Shown here: piece after piece, positions 36,920 to 45,102 of the stretch
How positions within the stretch are numbered: the first letter of the stretch is position 1
Layout of the letters: each line of letters opens with the position of its first letter
Origin: Albimonas marina
Lineage (GTDB): Bacteria; Pseudomonadota; Alphaproteobacteria; Rhodobacterales; Rhodobacteraceae
Direction: 5' to 3'
Assembly (NCBI RefSeq): GCF_029223255.1
Contig: NZ_JARHUC010000003.1
Span: 778,365 to 842,364 of the forward strand
DNA length: 64,000 nt
Made by a program: the position numbers and the translations under genes
Notes under the pieces: model-generated
What the model was told of the DNA's origin: nothing
Databases searched by the model: none
The model's input: the letters and a program-made list of their open reading frames with translations, nothing else

Positions 36920-37105
36920 ATGAAACTGCTCACGAAGAGAGAGGTGCGGGACAGGGTCTGCTACTCGCCCCAGCACATCGCCCGACTGGAGAAAGTCGGC
37001 CTGTTCCCGAAACGGGTGCAGCTCGGCCCGAACCGGGTCGGGTGGGTCGAGGACGAGATCGACGCATGGATCATGGACCGCATCGAGACTCGTGATCGCT
37101 CCTGA
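36920..37105 (+). CDS. AlpA family transcriptional regulator
   Basis: 61 residues. MKLLTKREVRDRVCYSPQHIARLEKVGLFPKRVQLGPNRVGWVEDEIDAWI is the AlpA/excisionase MerR-like winged-helix pattern (LL-x-x-xEV-x-x-x-x-x-S-x-x-xI-x-R-L-x-x-x-G-x-FP). AlpA proteins activate integrase/excision genes on prophage-like and ICE elements. The start at 36920 is preferred because GGAG lies 8 nt upstream. A hairpin terminator follows. Confidence 0.88.
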   Translation: MKLLTKREVRDRVCYSPQHIARLEKVGLFPKRVQLGPNRVGWVEDEIDAWIMDRIETRDRS

Positions 37106-37116
37106 CCAAGGAGCAA

Positions 37117-37149
37117 GGGGGCGGTCGTGCACAGGCCGCCCCCACTTTC
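37117..37149 (+). terminator. Terminator after alpA-like gene
   Basis: 8-bp stem GGGGGCGG (37117-37124) with CCGCCCCC (37136-37143), 11-nt loop, followed by ACTTTCTT. Confidence 0.75.
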
Positions 37150-37168
37150 TTCAGTTCGCGTCGCGGAC

Positions 37169-37200
37169 CGCCATTCGCGCTTGTAGAAGCGCGAATGGCG
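37169..37200. other. Perfect 14-bp hairpin without T-run
   Basis: CGCCATTCGCGCTT (37169-37182) pairs exactly with AAGCGCGAATGGCG (37187-37200) around the loop GTAG. There is no T-run on either side, so a terminator role is doubtful; a protein-binding or processing site in the intergenic region before the XRE gene is possible. Confidence 0.8.
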
Positions 37201-37344
37201 CTGGCTGGTGACATAGAGAGTGCAGTGGGCTCCAGGCGTCTCCTGCGTTCGGCGACCCTGGAGCCACTACCGGCATCATGGACGGCGCTCGCTCTAAGAG
37301 ATGGCGCCACATTGATGAGCCATACGTCGCTCAATTGGCTATTG

Positions 37345-37365
37345 TGACGTCAGATTTTGACGCCA
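37345..37365 (+). promoter_or_regulatory. Direct repeat upstream of XRE gene, candidate operator
   Basis: TGACGTCA (37345-37352) and TGACGCCA (37358-37365), 13 nt apart centre to centre, 31 nt before the XRE start codon. The spacing and position suit binding of the XRE regulator to its own promoter. The ribosome site AAGGAG is at 37385-37390. Confidence 0.45.
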
Positions 37366-37396
37366 TATTTGTAGCGAGCAACGCAAGGAGCCCGTC

Positions 37397-38344
37397 ATGA
37401 CCATCAATCCAGAGACCTTAAAGAGCCTGAGGACCAAGCAGGGGCTCTCCCAGCAAGCGCTGGCCGACAAGGCTAGCGGGATCCGGGGTGCCAGCATCAG
37501 CAAGAGAACAATCAGTCGGATCGAGAACGGCGAGACGCCGCCCCACAAGGTGCGTGCCCATACCGTGGACAGCCTCGCAAAGGCGCTTGATGTTTCACCC
37601 GAGGCACTCGGCAAGCCGCCCAGTGAAATTAGCGATGAGGAGTGGCGGGATCTGGGGTTCACCCTAATTAAGATCCGCCTCCCCGACCAAGTGCGCCATA
37701 ACTACCGCTGGGCACTTCATCACTACGAGGTATCGTTTAACGACCTCGTTGAAGCGGCTCCGTGGATGTTTACGCTGCTCGCCGAAATGAGCCTTGCACG
37801 TCGTCGCCGCGAACTGGTGGAGGCCAACGCAGCGTTCGAGGAGGCAATGGCAAAACTCCCTCGTCACCTGAGGCACGGCGCAGTTGCGCAGATGGACTTT
37901 GACGACGCCTACTACGGCGAAGATGTTTCGATATCGGCGCGAGACGTATTCGGCGCGAAGGTACTGGAAGAGGCACAATTCGCAGAGCCATTCGACCCCA
38001 GCGAGACAAACCCGTTTGTCGATTTTCTTCGCGATGCGGCGACGTCGGTTGGGGGCGGCGCCATCAGCCCGGAAGAAATCGAGATGTCATACAGAGGCGG
38101 ATTGCCCAACTGGCCGATCTTCCAGCAGTGGCTCCAGGATCTGACTGGGGGCGACTCCTGGGCACGTTTCGCCGTCGAGAACGTCAAAGTCGCGCTGAAC
38201 ACGATGCCGGAGGAGCTTCGCGGCCAGGAAAACACCACTGCGCGCATCGAATGGCTCGTGGACAAAATCCCGGCCGAAATTCGCGAGGAAGAGGAGAAGC
38301 GGCGCGCAGAGCGGGAAATTTCGTTGGAGGGGATCGAGCTGTGA
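37397..38344 (+). CDS. XRE-family HTH protein with long C-terminal region
   Basis: 315 residues. The N-terminal HTH_3/Xre domain is at about 5-72: LKSLRTKQGLSQQALADKASGIRGASISKRTISRIENGETPPH. The C-terminal 240 residues are mostly helical with a charged end (EIREEEEKRRAEREIS) and match no family I recognise. The stop overlaps the start of the next gene (GTGA), and that gene in turn overlaps a third, so the three are one tightly coupled operon. G+C is lower than in the following ATPase gene. It is likely an autoregulator (see the direct repeat upstream) or an antitoxin-like partner of the next protein (inference). Confidence 0.85.
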   Translation: MTINPETLKSLRTKQGLSQQALADKASGIRGASISKRTISRIENGETPPHKVRAHTVDSLAKALDVSPEALGKPPSEISDEEWRDLGFTLIKIRLPDQVRHNYRWALHHYEVSFNDLVEAAPWMFTLLAEMSLARRRRELVEANAAFEEAMAKLPRHLRHGAVAQMDFDDAYYGEDVSISARDVFGAKVLEEAQFAEPFDPSETNPFVDFLRDAATSVGGGAISPEEIEMSYRGGLPNWPIFQQWLQDLTGGDSWARFAVENVKVALNTMPEELRGQENTTARIEWLVDKIPAEIREEEEKRRAEREISLEGIEL

Positions 38345-38634
38345 GCACTTTCTCATACACCCGTCACGTCGAAGCCCGGATGCGCCAGCGCGGCCTTCGC
38401 GATGCCGATCTCGCGCTGGTCATGGAGGTGGCCAGCCCGGTCGGCGACGACGCCTGGCTGCTCACCGACGCCGACGCTGACGACGAGATCGTCCGTCTGA
38501 AGCACCGCCTGCAGCGCGTCGAGCGTCTACGCGGCACCAAGGTGGTGCTTCTGGGGGATGCAGTGATCACGGCCTATCGATCGAAGCCTGCCGATCAGAA
38601 GCGCGCGCTGCGCAAGGGGAGGGAAGCGCGATGA
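38341..38634 (+). CDS. DUF4258-like small protein (possible toxin)
   Basis: 97 residues, GTG start overlapping the XRE stop by 4 nt. The N-terminus YTRHVEARMRQRGLRDADLALVMEVASPV matches the 'H-x-x-x-RM-x-x-R-G-(I/L)' pattern of the DUF4258/RelE-like small proteins. The middle contains a charged helix (EIVRLKHRLQRVERLRGTK) and ends in a basic tail. Paired with an HTH gene, it could be a toxin of a toxin-antitoxin type unit, although toxin-first or antitoxin-first order varies and this is inference only. Its stop overlaps the next start (ATGA). Confidence 0.65.
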   Translation: MSTFSYTRHVEARMRQRGLRDADLALVMEVASPVGDDAWLLTDADADDEIVRLKHRLQRVERLRGTKVVLLGDAVITAYRSKPADQKRALRKGREAR

Positions 38635-39263
38635 CCGGAACACCTCAATCGCCGATGATGACGGTCAGGCTCCGAGAGTCGACCGTGGCGCTGCTCCTGC
38701 CACTGCGCGAAGGCGGCGATGAAGCGCTGGACGCTGTCGTGGCACGGATCGCGAAGGCCGCCGCCAGGGTCGAGCCCGCTCCGCCGCTTGCGCCGGAATC
38801 GCAGCATGTCGATACGGAGCTGCCGACAGATCAAAGCGCCACTCAGACGGCATCGGCGGACATGGAGCCGCGGCCACTGCCAGCCCGGCGACCTGCGGCG
38901 ACGCCGCGACGGCGTCACCGTCGCGCGGACGAGAAGTACTCGCTCACCATGCTCGGCGAGGAGATGCACGCCGCCACGCTTGGCGACATGTTCCTCAAGG
39001 TCGTCGACGCGCTGCACCAAGTGGCGCCGAACGCTGTCGAACGACTCGCCGCGAGCCCGTCGCGGAAGCGCGCTTTCGTCTCGAGGCGCCGGGAGATCGT
39101 CCATCCCGGTCGCCCCGACTTGCCAGTGCTGCGGACGACATCAGGTTGGTGGGTGAGCGCCAACATCGGAACAGCCGACCTCGAGCGAGCACTTCGCGCA
39201 GTCTGCGAAGCGGCCAAGCTGGAGTACGGGCGCGACATCCAGTTCCACGGCCAGGCCGATTAG
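38631..39263 (+). CDS. SeqA C-terminal-like DNA-binding protein
   Basis: 210 residues. The first 100 are flexible and Pro/Arg-rich after a short N-terminal helix. Residues about 105-205 (KYSLTMLGEEMHAATLGDMF...RKRAFVSRRREIVHPG...LRTTSGWWVSANIGTADLERALRAVC) follow the order of the SeqA C-terminal domain: helix, R-x-R-x-(F/Y)F, then 'P-x-x-P-G-(T/W)-x-W-V-x-(T/A)N'. SeqA binds hemimethylated GATC DNA near replication origins. The protein here is not full SeqA, since the multimerisation N-terminus differs. Third gene of the XRE operon. The match is by eye, so the family call is moderate. Confidence 0.6.
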   Translation: MTGTPQSPMMTVRLRESTVALLLPLREGGDEALDAVVARIAKAAARVEPAPPLAPESQHVDTELPTDQSATQTASADMEPRPLPARRPAATPRRRHRRADEKYSLTMLGEEMHAATLGDMFLKVVDALHQVAPNAVERLAASPSRKRAFVSRRREIVHPGRPDLPVLRTTSGWWVSANIGTADLERALRAVCEAAKLEYGRDIQFHGQAD

Positions 39264-39376
39264 ACCTTCGACGCCTACCCCCCCCACACGACCTACCCAA
39301 CCCCTATGGGTATCCCGCATGTGGAAACATGCGGCCTCGTTCCAACGCATTCCGTCACACAGATCGTCAGGCTCAC

Positions 39377-39478
39377 GCCATGACTTCACCGGCCCCAGGC
39401 CGCCTGCGGACGGCCCGAGCCACCGCGGGCGACGGCCGGGGGCCGCGGCCGCGGGGGTGGGTCCGGTGAAGTCATGGC
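39377..39478. repeat. 102-bp inverted repeat upstream of ATPase gene
   Basis: Perfect 16-bp arms GCCATGACTTCACCGG (39377-39392) and CCGGTGAAGTCATGGC (39463-39478) enclose a 70-nt GC-rich loop with additional pairing. It lies in the 346-bp gap between the SeqA-like gene and the first ATPase gene. There is no transposase inside. A strong terminator, a binding site or a transfer/replication structure are possible. Confidence 0.8.
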
Positions 39479-39501
39479 CTTTCGGCCAGACGACTGTGGA
39501 C

Positions 39502-39536
39502 GGACGGTTCCTGTAGAATAAGGGAGGACGGTTCCT
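39502..39536. repeat. Direct repeat GGACGGTTCCT x2
   Basis: GGACGGTTCCT occurs at 39502-39512 and 39526-39536, 24 nt apart, 74 nt before the ATPase start codon. This may be a short operator or iteron-like pair. Confidence 0.6.
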
Positions 39537-39609
39537 AGACGACGCCGCCTCGCATCGGAGCGCCTCGCCACCGCACGACGGCGCCTCCGGTCTTCGGGAC
39601 GGCGTCCTC

Positions 39610-40836
39610 ATGGCGCCCGACGACAGACACCGCTTCCAGCACCGCTGGATCCTCGGCCAGACCGGCATGGGGAAGTCCACGCTGATGCTGAACCTGATGC
39701 TCGCCGACATCGACCGCGGCGACGGGCTGTTCTACGTGGACCCGCACGGGGAGGACGCCGACCAGCTGCTGGAGCTGATCCCGCCGCGGCGGGTTCCCGA
39801 CGTGATCCTGTTCGATCCCTCCGACCTGGAGCACCCCGCGCCGATCAACATGCTCGAGCGCGTGGCGGAGGACTGGCGGCCGTTCGTGGCGTCCTCGATC
39901 GTCGACGCGTTCAAGAGCGTCTGGGGCTACGAGCGGCTCGCGACGCCGGTGATGGACCAGTACCTCTACAACGCCTCCGCCGCGCTGCTGGACGCGCCGG
40001 ACGGCTCGCTGATGGGCATCCGCTTCATGCTCACCAACGACCGGTTCCGCGAGCGGGTGCTGGCGCACCTGCGCGACCCGATCGTGCGGGACTTCTGGGA
40101 GACGGAGTACGCGGGCATGTCGGAGCGGGAGCGGCGGGAGAGCGCGCGCTCGACGCTCAACAAGATCGGCATGCTGCTGGCCGACCCGCGGGTGCGCAAC
40201 GTGATCGGGCCGGCGCGGAGCGCGATCGACCTGGACGCGGTGATGCGCGGGAGGATCCTGATCGCGCGGCTGCCGCAGGGGCGGCTGGGGCTGCAGAAGA
40301 CAGCGACGCTGGGCGCGCTGCTGCTGGCGCGGCTGCACGCGGCGGCGCTGGCGCGGGAGGACGACCGGCCGTTCCACGTGTACCTGGACGAGTGCCACCA
40401 CTTCGGCGGCGGCACGCTGGTGGAGATGATCTCGGGCATCCGGAAGTTCCGGGTGAGCCTGACGCTCTGCCACCAGTATCTCGACCAGCTTCGTCCCGGG
40501 CTGCGCGAGGCGGTGACGGGCGGCGTCGGCACGCGCATCGCCTTCCGGACGGGGCACGCCGACGCCGAGGCGCTGCGGCACGTGTTCCCGGTGGACGGGC
40601 TGCACGACTCCATCGCGAAGCTGCCGCCCTACGCGGCGCGGATCGTGACGCCGTCGGAGAGCCGGGTAATGTGGCGGACGCCCACGGTTCCCGAAGAGAG
40701 AAGGCCGGAGGTCGCGAAGCGGATTCGGGCGTTCAGTCGGCGGCATTACACGCGGTCGCGAAGGAAGGTGCGTGTGGAGATCAGACGACTGGCGGGCTTA
40801 GGGCTTCGGTGCTCTCGGCCCAGAACCGTCGTATAG
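39610..40836 (+). CDS. Conjugation-type P-loop ATPase (TraD/VirD4/HerA-like)
   Basis: 408 residues, soluble (no membrane helix). Walker A GQTGMGKST is at about residues 15-23, Walker B HVYLDECHH at about 256-264, and the sensor-like TLCHQYLDQL follows. It belongs to the FtsK/HerA/TraD group of DNA-pumping or coupling ATPases. The Walker A lies almost at the N-terminus, so the protein may be a naturally short form or truncated compared with the 729-residue paralogue at 42895. The C-terminal 40 residues are basic and may be partly out of family. No relaxase or mating-pore genes are adjacent. Confidence 0.87.
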   Translation: MAPDDRHRFQHRWILGQTGMGKSTLMLNLMLADIDRGDGLFYVDPHGEDADQLLELIPPRRVPDVILFDPSDLEHPAPINMLERVAEDWRPFVASSIVDAFKSVWGYERLATPVMDQYLYNASAALLDAPDGSLMGIRFMLTNDRFRERVLAHLRDPIVRDFWETEYAGMSERERRESARSTLNKIGMLLADPRVRNVIGPARSAIDLDAVMRGRILIARLPQGRLGLQKTATLGALLLARLHAAALAREDDRPFHVYLDECHHFGGGTLVEMISGIRKFRVSLTLCHQYLDQLRPGLREAVTGGVGTRIAFRTGHADAEALRHVFPVDGLHDSIAKLPPYAARIVTPSESRVMWRTPTVPEERRPEVAKRIRAFSRRHYTRSRRKVRVEIRRLAGLGLRCSRPRTVV

Positions 40837-41027
40837 TTCACGCGCGACGAAATTCCGAATCGACTGTCGGCCTTCAAACGATCAAAATTAGCGGAAGCGC
40901 AGGCTCATACGGACAGTCCCGGGAATGTGTCCTGGGATAGCCTCCTCGCGGCCAGAACGGCCGATATCGCTTGATGTAATGGAGCCCGATCTTTTCAAGG
41001 AGACTATTCTGGGCCACAACTGCATGG

Positions 41028-41558
41028 TTGACAACTTACACAGTGGACTCGCTTTTGATCGATAGTCGTATTTTCCCATTGCTTGAAACGTTGGCGGCAT
41101 CCAATCTCGATTGGCTTGTGAGAGACATATTGGCCACCATCGAAATGGGCGACTTAATGATCGAGTCCGAAGATGCGGTGTCTGGCGCTCAGGAACGAGT
41201 CCGACAAAATGAAGACGTGCGTTCTGAGAACGAAGACCAAGCGGAGACAACCCTTTCAAGACCTTGGACAGGGGACGAACAAGTCGATATTGCTGCCATA
41301 CTTGTTGTGAGGAGGATCGAGGAAACACTCCTTATGGCTCGGGGATCCATCGAGGCCGTTTCAAGTTTGATTGGGGAGTACGAAGGCGCGGGTATTGATC
41401 GTTCGGAAGGGGGCGTGGCTCTCTTGGGCGACGATGGGGAGCTTGAAGCCTCAATAGACGGGCCAGCCGTTGAGCATGCCTTGGGCGGGTTGGATCAACT
41501 GCGTCTCGCTGTTGAGGAATGGAAGTCTGAAATACTAGGCGGAACCGAAAATCTATGA
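41028..41558 (+). CDS. Hypothetical acidic protein, first gene of a low-GC cassette
   Basis: 176 residues, strongly acidic, mostly helical (ETLAASNLDWLVRDILATIEMGDLM, DIAAILVVRRIEETLLMARGSIEAVSSLIGEYEG). No recognised family. The start is uncertain: TTG at 41028 gives this length and no Shine-Dalgarno site fits well; GTG at 41043 is an alternative. G+C is near 50%, well below the flanking ATPase genes. The stop overlaps the start of the PD-(D/E)XK gene (ATGA, 41555-41558), so the two proteins are made together and probably function as a pair. Confidence 0.7.
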   Translation: MTTYTVDSLLIDSRIFPLLETLAASNLDWLVRDILATIEMGDLMIESEDAVSGAQERVRQNEDVRSENEDQAETTLSRPWTGDEQVDIAAILVVRRIEETLLMARGSIEAVSSLIGEYEGAGIDRSEGGVALLGDDGELEASIDGPAVEHALGGLDQLRLAVEEWKSEILGGTENL

Positions 41559-42355
41559 TTGCCGCAATTTCTGGTGCGCTAAACTCAGTCGTTGGCAGTG
41601 CAACTGTGCTGAAGAATGCCAATGGCGCAGGTCGCGTTTACGAATTGTATATTATGACATCTATCGCGGATAAACTGCGATCCTTAGGTGCTACAGTTTG
41701 GGTAAGGCGGTCTGACGGCACCAAGATAAGTCCTGGCGACGCAAACCGACAGTTCGTTCAGCGCGGAGGTTCGCCTTCCGGTTTGCCAGGCAGGAGACAA
41801 GGCGCCAATGGTATGAGCGTTTTCGCATTTCAATTGAAAAACTCTCAACGCGAGTGGGAAATATGGAATGGCGTCCAGTTTTCCGGAAGGAGTGGCGCGA
41901 AGCACGAGTTCGATATTGCCATCGTGCCGGCGCACACAGCCTCTACACTACGAGCGCGGAGGACTGGTGGTGTCCCATTCGGGCGCCCTGTCGTTGCTAT
42001 TGAGTGTAAGGACGTGTCTACACCTGGGACGGTTGATGAGATGCGGGCCTTCATTGCTCGCCTGTACGATGTTACCGCTTTGAAGGGGCATGCGCCCTAT
42101 CTAGCGAGCGTATGCAGCCCGCTAACAAGTATTCATCCGGGCCAGCTGCCTGATGACGAGCCACACCGGACTTTTCGCGAAAGCAATTTCGCGTTTCGCA
42201 GTATCTTGGTTCGAAGGACTAGTTTTGTTTCTGGAACTTTGGCGATGACCATTTACTATTCTATAGATCCTCGAAGCAATGTTGTGCTGGGCTCTGCTCA
42301 AAAGATAGATCTGCTATCGGATTTGGCCGCCTGGATAGGAAATAACTTAGCATAA
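41555..42355 (+). CDS. PD-(D/E)XK nuclease-like protein, second gene of a low-GC cassette
   Basis: 266 residues. The core of a restriction-endonuclease-like fold is visible: an early helix Glu (RVYELYIM, E30), then HEFDIAIV (D120) and VVAIECKD (E150-x-K152), with a helix TVDEMRAFIARLYDVT after it. This E...D...E-x-K order is that of PD-(D/E)XK nucleases. There is no DNA-binding or helicase domain. It is coupled to the acidic gene before it. G+C near 50% shows recent transfer. Similar small nuclease pairs are common in anti-phage cargo; a defence role is inferred. No named family recognised. Confidence 0.7.
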   Translation: MIAAISGALNSVVGSATVLKNANGAGRVYELYIMTSIADKLRSLGATVWVRRSDGTKISPGDANRQFVQRGGSPSGLPGRRQGANGMSVFAFQLKNSQREWEIWNGVQFSGRSGAKHEFDIAIVPAHTASTLRARRTGGVPFGRPVVAIECKDVSTPGTVDEMRAFIARLYDVTALKGHAPYLASVCSPLTSIHPGQLPDDEPHRTFRESNFAFRSILVRRTSFVSGTLAMTIYYSIDPRSNVVLGSAQKIDLLSDLAAWIGNNLA

Positions 42356-42403
42356 TGCTCCTCACAACATGGAATTATCTTGCATATTGCCGCAAATCAC
42401 TCT

Positions 42404-42431
42404 CGGCCTTTTCCGGCCTTTTCCGGCCTTT
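42404..42431 (+). repeat. Tandem 10-bp repeat
   Basis: CGGCCTTTTC occurs two full times plus a shortened third unit. It sits in the gap after the nuclease cassette (42356-42535). Confidence 0.7.
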
Positions 42432-42535
42432 CGTACCGAGCGCAGTGGAGGTTCGGTCTCCGCCCGGAGCGGGCTTGTCAGCCGCTGCAAGAACGGGACG
42501 GTTGTTCGCCCGCCGGCGTGGGTAGATCATGACGC

Positions 42536-42895
42536 ATGCGCATCGCCATCGACCACGCCGAAACCCGCGCCGGCCTGCTCTTCCGCAGGCCCCTGCACGA
42601 GGTGCGCGTGACGGTGCACTTCACGCATGAGGAGACGCAGATCATCCGCCAGCGCGACCTCGGCGAGACGGTGCTGCTGGAGCGCTGGCCGGCCGACGCC
42701 CGCGCCGAGGACGATCCGGACTGGTACGCGCTGCGCGTGAAGCACCTCGTCGAGCGCAAGCCCGACCGGTTCCGCTGCGCGACGCCCGGCGACGCGAAGC
42801 TCTACGAGGCGCAGCTCGTCGACGCGCTGCACCGGCTGAAGGCCTGGCTCGACGTCAACGCCGAGCCCGGCGGCCGCAAGGTCATCGAGATCTGA
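42536..42895 (+). CDS. Small hypothetical protein coupled to coupling ATPase
   Basis: 119 residues, no signal peptide or membrane segment. It is a compact alpha/beta protein with VRVTVHFTHEETQIIRQRDLGETVLLERWP and YALRVKHLVERKPDRFRCATPGDAKLYEAQLVDALHRLKAWLDV. Not recognised as a named family. The stop overlaps the start of the 729-residue ATPase (TGATG), so it is co-translated and probably serves that ATPase. G+C is back to the high island level. Confidence 0.7.
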   Translation: MRIAIDHAETRAGLLFRRPLHEVRVTVHFTHEETQIIRQRDLGETVLLERWPADARAEDDPDWYALRVKHLVERKPDRFRCATPGDAKLYEAQLVDALHRLKAWLDVNAEPGGRKVIEI

Positions 42896-45084
42896 TGGCG
42901 CGCTCGACGGGCCAGGAGTTCGTCGAGCTCTACGGCACGCTGATCGTCCTCGCGCTGGCCCTCGCGCTCGCGATCCTCGTCACGCCGCTCTTCCTCGTCG
43001 GCGGCGCCGCGTGGATCGGATACCGCCTCTATCGCGACAGCCCGGCCCGCGCCGAGCGCATCGCCCGTCGCGAGACCATGGAGCTCTACGAGCACGCGCG
43101 TCGCGCGCGCGTGCGCCTGAGCCCCGAGGAGATCGACGACGCCCTCGGCCGCCGGCTGCCGTCCGGCACGCCCCGCGTGCTCCGCGAGGGGCTGCTGGAG
43201 ATCGGCCGCGAGATCTTCCGCGCCGAGGGGCTGGAGCGGGAGATCCCGCCGCCGCCGGCGCTGCACAACACCGTCGAGGCCGCCCGCTACCGCGACCGGC
43301 TGGCCCGCGCCGGCGAGGCCGGCCACGACCGGGAGATGTCGCTCTCCGCGCTGCACGCGATCTCCGAAAGCCTCGCCGCGATCGCCCGCCGCGTGCCGCC
43401 GCTGGAGGGGGACGTGCTGGTCGAGATCACCCAGTTCGTCGACGAGCCCGGCAGGGCGGTGGCGGAGGTGATCGCGCCCTTCTTCGCCGAGACCGGCTAC
43501 GGCCACTTCAAGCCGATGCGCGACCGGCTCAACGCCAACTACGCCGCCACGCACCGCACCACGCCGGTCCTGCCCGAGGACTACCGGGGCGACGACGTCG
43601 TGCAGGCCTATCTCGGCGGCACGCCGCTGGCGCGGCTCTTCGAACTCCGCACGCCCTTCGCCATTCCCGAGGCCGTGCGCTTCGAGCACGCCCACATCGT
43701 CGCCGGCTCGGGCCACGGCAAGACGCAGACGCTGCAGTTCCACATCGCCCGCGACCTCGAGGACGTCGCCCGCGGCGAGAAGAGCGTGGTGGTGATCGAC
43801 AGCCAGGGCGACTTGATCCGCAACGTGCTCGCCGCCCGCACGGTCGATCCCGAACGGATCGTGGTGATCGACCCGGAGGACATCGACTGGCCGGTCTGCC
43901 TCAACCTCTTCTCGGTCGGGCAGGAGCGCCTCGCCGGCTACGACGCGCTGGAGCGGGAGCGGCTGACCAACTCGATCATCGAGCTCTACGACTTCGTGCT
44001 CGGCTCGCTGCTGCAGGCCGGCATGACCGCCAAGCAGGGCGTGGTCTTCCGCTACGTGACGCGGCTGATGCTGCACATCCCCGACGCCACGATCCACACG
44101 CTGCGCGAGCTCCTGGAGCCCGGCGGCGCCGACCGGTTCCGCGTCCACATCGAAAAACTCGACGGCACCGCCCGGCACTTCTTCGAGAGCGAATTCGACG
44201 GCAAGGAGTTCGAGCAGACCAAGCGCCAGGTCGTGCGCCGGCTCTACCAGGTCTTGGAGAACCGCACCTTCGAGCGGATGTTCTCGCACCCCGCCTCGAA
44301 ACTCGACATGTTCGCCGAGATCAACGCCGGCAAGCTGATCCTGATCAACACCTCGAAGTCGCTGCTGAAGGAGAGCGGCACGGAGATCTTCGGCCGCTTC
44401 TTCATCGCGCTGATCGCCCAAGCGGCGCAGGAGCGCGCCGTGCTGCCGGACTGGGAGCGCACGCCCACGCTGGTCTACATCGACGAGGCGCAGGACTACT
44501 TCGACCGCACCATCGCCGTGATCCTCAGCCAGGCGCGCAAGTACCGCGTCGGCATGGTGCTGGCGCACCAGTATCTCGGCCAGCTCGACGCCAAGCTGCA
44601 GGAGGCGATCGAGGCCAACACCTCGATCAAGATGGCCGGCGGCGTCTCCGCCCGCGACGCCCGCGCGCTGGCGGGGCAGATGAACGCCGACGCCGACCTG
44701 GTGCAGCGCCAGCCCAAAGGCAGCTTCGCGGTCTGGGTGCGTGGCGTAACCCGGCGCGCGGTGTCGATCTCGTTCCCGTTCTTCGTGCTGGAGAACCTTC
44801 CGCAGGCGAGTGCCGAGGAGATTGCGGAGATCCGGCGGCGCAGCCGGGAGCGCTATGCCGAGCCGCTGCAACGGGACGACGAATACGAGCAGGCGGATCT
44901 CGGAGAGGGGAAGACGCCAGACCATCCGCCGCCGGAGGACGATGGCGGCGACGGGCCGTCAGGCGAGGGGGAGAACCTGCCGAGCGCTGACGAGGCCGAG
45001 CCGCCCAAGACGACGCCGCCCCGGAAGAAAAAGCCCCGCCGGCGTCCCGGAGCCGAGGACACGGATCCCTCGACGGAGTGGTGA
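42895..45084 (+). CDS. Membrane-anchored conjugative coupling-type ATPase (TraD/VirD4-like)
   Basis: 729 residues. One or two membrane helices (about 12-42) are followed by a cytoplasmic region with helices to residue 200 and the motor domain: Walker A AGSGHGKTQT (about residue 270), Walker B TLVYIDEAQD (about 530), and the arm-like MVLAHQYLGQLDAKLQEAI. The last 100 residues are a charged, disordered tail. It would move DNA through the membrane or load a mobile replicon. No VirB/Tra pore genes lie near, so a mobilisable rather than self-transmissible element is suggested. It is related to, but longer than, the soluble ATPase at 39610. The start overlaps the previous stop. Confidence 0.88.
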   Translation: MARSTGQEFVELYGTLIVLALALALAILVTPLFLVGGAAWIGYRLYRDSPARAERIARRETMELYEHARRARVRLSPEEIDDALGRRLPSGTPRVLREGLLEIGREIFRAEGLEREIPPPPALHNTVEAARYRDRLARAGEAGHDREMSLSALHAISESLAAIARRVPPLEGDVLVEITQFVDEPGRAVAEVIAPFFAETGYGHFKPMRDRLNANYAATHRTTPVLPEDYRGDDVVQAYLGGTPLARLFELRTPFAIPEAVRFEHAHIVAGSGHGKTQTLQFHIARDLEDVARGEKSVVVIDSQGDLIRNVLAARTVDPERIVVIDPEDIDWPVCLNLFSVGQERLAGYDALERERLTNSIIELYDFVLGSLLQAGMTAKQGVVFRYVTRLMLHIPDATIHTLRELLEPGGADRFRVHIEKLDGTARHFFESEFDGKEFEQTKRQVVRRLYQVLENRTFERMFSHPASKLDMFAEINAGKLILINTSKSLLKESGTEIFGRFFIALIAQAAQERAVLPDWERTPTLVYIDEAQDYFDRTIAVILSQARKYRVGMVLAHQYLGQLDAKLQEAIEANTSIKMAGGVSARDARALAGQMNADADLVQRQPKGSFAVWVRGVTRRAVSISFPFFVLENLPQASAEEIAEIRRRSRERYAEPLQRDDEYEQADLGEGKTPDHPPPEDDGGDGPSGEGENLPSADEAEPPKTTPPRKKKPRRRPGAEDTDPSTEW

Positions 45085-45102
45085 AATGCTATACTGCGTT
45101 GC

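Noticed and set aside
41024..41065. 13-codon frame starting ATG 41024 before the acidic protein
   Set aside because: No conserved feature and no ribosome site at usual distance; probably chance.
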